This document shows, piece by piece, positions 62,718 through 64,000 of a stretch of DNA of 64,000 nt (within the stretch, counting starts at the first letter, position 1; every line of letters starts with the position of its first letter). The notes beneath the pieces are model-generated. The model searched no databases and was not told the DNA's origin. It was given only the letters and a program-made list of their open reading frames with translations. The DNA comes from an uncultured Lachnospiraceae bacterium (GTDB lineage: Bacteria > Bacillota > Clostridia > Lachnospirales > Lachnospiraceae). The stretch is taken from positions 101,178-165,177 of the forward strand of contig CAJTKA010000005.1 in NCBI GenBank assembly GCA_910576815.1, written 5' to 3'. The translations under genes were made by a program, and so were the position numbers.

Positions 62718-63530
62718 ATGAGCAATAAGGCAAAAATACGAGAAGAGGCAAAAAAACTAAATCCCATCGACGACCTGATGTTCCGCACGATGGCAGAAGA
62801 TAAAGCGTTCTGCGAAGAAATCCTGCGGGTGATCCTGTCAGATCCGGCGCTTACGGTACTGGAATCCACGCCCCAATATGCCGGAACAAATCCGCAGGGA
62901 CGCTCCGTGATCCTTGACGCCAAATGTGTCCTTGGGGACGGACGGAAAACGGACATCGAAGTGCAGAGGGCGAATGACACCGATCATCAGCGCCGTGTCC
63001 GCTACAATGGCGCGATCCTTACAACTAACCTCACCGATCCCGGCGAGAAGTTTGAGAACATTCCCGATGTCTGCGTTGTATTCATCTCCCGTTTTGACAT
63101 CTTTGAGGGAAATCATTCTTTATATCATGTGGATCGGATCATAAGGGAAACCGGAAAAGTTGTCGATAACGGATTTGAAGAGGTTTACGTCAATGCAAAG
63201 GTAAAGGACGGCTCCGAAGTATCCGAACTGATGGAAGTATTTGTTGACGATGCTGCATACAACAGCAAATTTCCCGTTACCTCCGGCAGTAAGCGCCGGT
63301 ATAAAACGACAGAGGAGGGACAGCAGGTTATGTGTGAAATTATGGAAAGAATTGCAAAAGAAGAACGTAATGAGGGCAGACTTGAGGGAAGGCTTGAAGG
63401 CGAAACCCGTATCAACACCCTCAACGCTATTCTGATAAATCTGAACAGATTTGATGACTTAAAACGCGCTGCTACGGACAAAGACTTTCAAATGCAGCTT
63501 ATGATTGAACTTCTGCCGGAAGATATGTAA
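62718..63530 (+). CDS. Rpn-family PD-(D/E)XK nuclease/transposase-like protein
   Basis: 270 residues from the ATG at 62718 with AAAGGA before it. The start NPIDDLMFRTMAEDKAFCEE and the nuclease core VILDAKCVLGDGRKTDIEVQ (D, then ExQ) match the family known as PDDEXK_2. IIRETGKVVDNGFEEVYVNA follows, and the C terminus has NEGRLEGRLEGETR repeats. Family members drive recA-independent recombination or act in defence. It is intact, unlike its distant relative at 57328. It lies directly after the relaxase and has a bidirectional terminator behind it. Confidence 0.85.
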   Translation: MSNKAKIREEAKKLNPIDDLMFRTMAEDKAFCEEILRVILSDPALTVLESTPQYAGTNPQGRSVILDAKCVLGDGRKTDIEVQRANDTDHQRRVRYNGAILTTNLTDPGEKFENIPDVCVVFISRFDIFEGNHSLYHVDRIIRETGKVVDNGFEEVYVNAKVKDGSEVSELMEVFVDDAAYNSKFPVTSGSKRRYKTTEEGQQVMCEIMERIAKEERNEGRLEGRLEGETRINTLNAILINLNRFDDLKRAATDKDFQMQLMIELLPEDM

Positions 63531-63536
63531 CATAAT

Positions 63537-63575
63537 AAAATCCGATGTATTCCATCTTGGGAGCATCGGATTTTT
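63537..63575. terminator. Bidirectional terminator
   Basis: AAATCCGATG pairs with CATCGGATTT around a 16-base loop, with T residues following on the plus strand and A residues preceding. It lies between two convergent genes, the Rpn-family gene and the XRE regulator. Confidence 0.82.
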
Positions 63576-63576
63576 A

Positions 63577-63807
63577 TTATAATTTGTATTTTATTTTTTC
63601 CTCGTCTGTCGGAACCACTTCAATGATATCACCCGGCTGCAGATTACACATCACACAGATTTTATTTAAGGTTTCCAGTGTTATGCTCTTCCCTGCCTTG
63701 ATATTGGTTATGGTCTGCCTTGGCAGTAAATTTTCCCTTTGAATTCTGGTCTGATTGAAACCATGATTACTCAATTCCTTAAACACATCTATTTTATATC
63801 TTATCAT
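63577..63807 (-). CDS. XRE (Cro/CI)-type regulator
   Basis: 76 residues, one helix-turn-helix domain: ELSNHGFNQTRIQRENLLPR, QTITNIKAGKSITLETLNKI, CVMCNLQPGDIIEVVPTDEE. No effector domain. AGGGA lies before the ATG. Its promoter and the three dyads between it and the next gene fit a small autoregulated switch, as in phages and integrative elements. Confidence 0.9.
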   Translation of the reverse strand: MIRYKIDVFKELSNHGFNQTRIQRENLLPRQTITNIKAGKSITLETLNKICVMCNLQPGDIIEVVPTDEEKIKYKL

Positions 63808-63826
63808 ACTTTATCCCTCCATTTAC

Positions 63827-63855
63827 AAAGTAACATCTGGTAGAATGGTTGTCAA
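63827..63855 (-). promoter_or_regulatory. Promoter of the XRE gene
   Basis: On the minus strand TTGACA (63850-63855) and TACTTT (63827-63832) are spaced by 17 bases. Confidence 0.65.
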
Positions 63856-63861
63856 TAAATT

Positions 63862-63927
63862 TATACCAATATTAGTATATTTTGTATTGACATTGTACTA
63901 TTACTAGTATATACTATTATTAGTATA
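63862..63927. promoter_or_regulatory. Three operator dyads with a plus-strand promoter
   Basis: Dyads of the form TATACTA-N4-TAGTATA lie at 63862-63879 (one mismatch), 63896-63909 (TACTA-N4-TAGTA) and 63910-63927 (perfect). Centres are 32 and 16 bases apart. A perfect promoter, TTGACA (63887) and TATACT (63910) with 17 bases between, runs through the second and third dyads toward the gene at 63953. They probably bind the XRE protein. Confidence 0.75.
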
Positions 63928-63952
63928 TAAGAGATTAAGGGGAACGTGCAAC

Positions 63953-64000
63953 ATGTTTACTACAGAAGAGCTTAAAAATATTGACTGTACTTACTTTCAT
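63953..64000 (+). CDS. Start of an unknown protein, cut by the window end
   Basis: The first 16 codons (MFTTEELKNIDCTYFH) follow AAGGGGA and the plus-strand promoter. Not enough is visible for a family assignment. It should be controlled by the XRE repressor. Confidence 0.6.
   Translation, partial: MFTTEELKNIDCTYFH

Overview
The window looks like chromosomal DNA of a Gram-positive member of the Clostridia, most likely Lachnospiraceae. The evidence is a Gram-positive PolC, Shine-Dalgarno sites of the GGAGG type, a pyrH-frr-uppS-cdsA-dxr-rseP-polC order and a rimP-nusA-ylxR-ylxQ-infB-rbfA-nrnA-truB-ribF operon of Firmicutes type, a tRNA without an encoded CCA end, and a family of large multipass proteins (DUF6020-like) that I know mainly from this group. 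Base composition is moderate in G+C over most of the window and more A+T rich after about 60.3 kb.

Layout. 0-15.9 kb: the end of a HAD hydrolase, maf, a polyphosphate pair (ppk1, ppx) with a DUF815 ATPase, pheA, a four-gene folate operon (folC-folE-folP-folBK), a nitroreductase, and pyrB-pyrI. 16-31.7 kb, almost all on the minus strand: an HD-GYP response regulator, rpsO-pnp with its promoter, leader and intercistronic hairpin, a cell-wall NlpC/P60 enzyme, a Na/phosphate symporter, and the rimP-to-ribF translation operon behind a consensus promoter. 31.8-39.3 kb: a large membrane protein, tRNA-Glu(CTC), a BlaI/M56 sensor pair with two matching operators, a polar amino-acid ABC importer, and a cytidylate-kinase-like protein. 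39.5-54.7 kb: one long minus-strand run carrying envelope lipid, isoprenoid and replication genes, with a bactofilin and a polysaccharide deacetylase at its head and a soluble Ser/Thr kinase plus PP2C phosphatase inserted between rseP and ispG.

54.8-64 kb is accessory DNA. It holds an AbiEi-type antitoxin domain fused to a MacB-type ABC ATPase, a shortened FtsX-type permease, a frameshifted Rpn-family gene, an orphan M56 peptidase with a BlaI-like operator, an IS4-family transposase relic, a truncated mobC and frameshifted relaxase (a decayed mobilisation module), an intact Rpn-family gene, and an XRE repressor that faces three evenly arranged operator dyads and the start of another gene.

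The most unusual items are the AbiEi-ABC fusion with its own consensus promoter, the tripartite operator beside the XRE gene, and several intergenic multi-hairpin elements. Two of these elements (13.67-13.82 kb and 39.33-39.48 kb) share a branched architecture and a terminal motif, and one at 45.25-45.39 kb is nearly a full-length inverted repeat. They look like members of interspersed structured repeat families. Both broken genes of the Rpn and relaxase families are broken by one missing base in a homopolymer, so assembly error has to be kept in mind.
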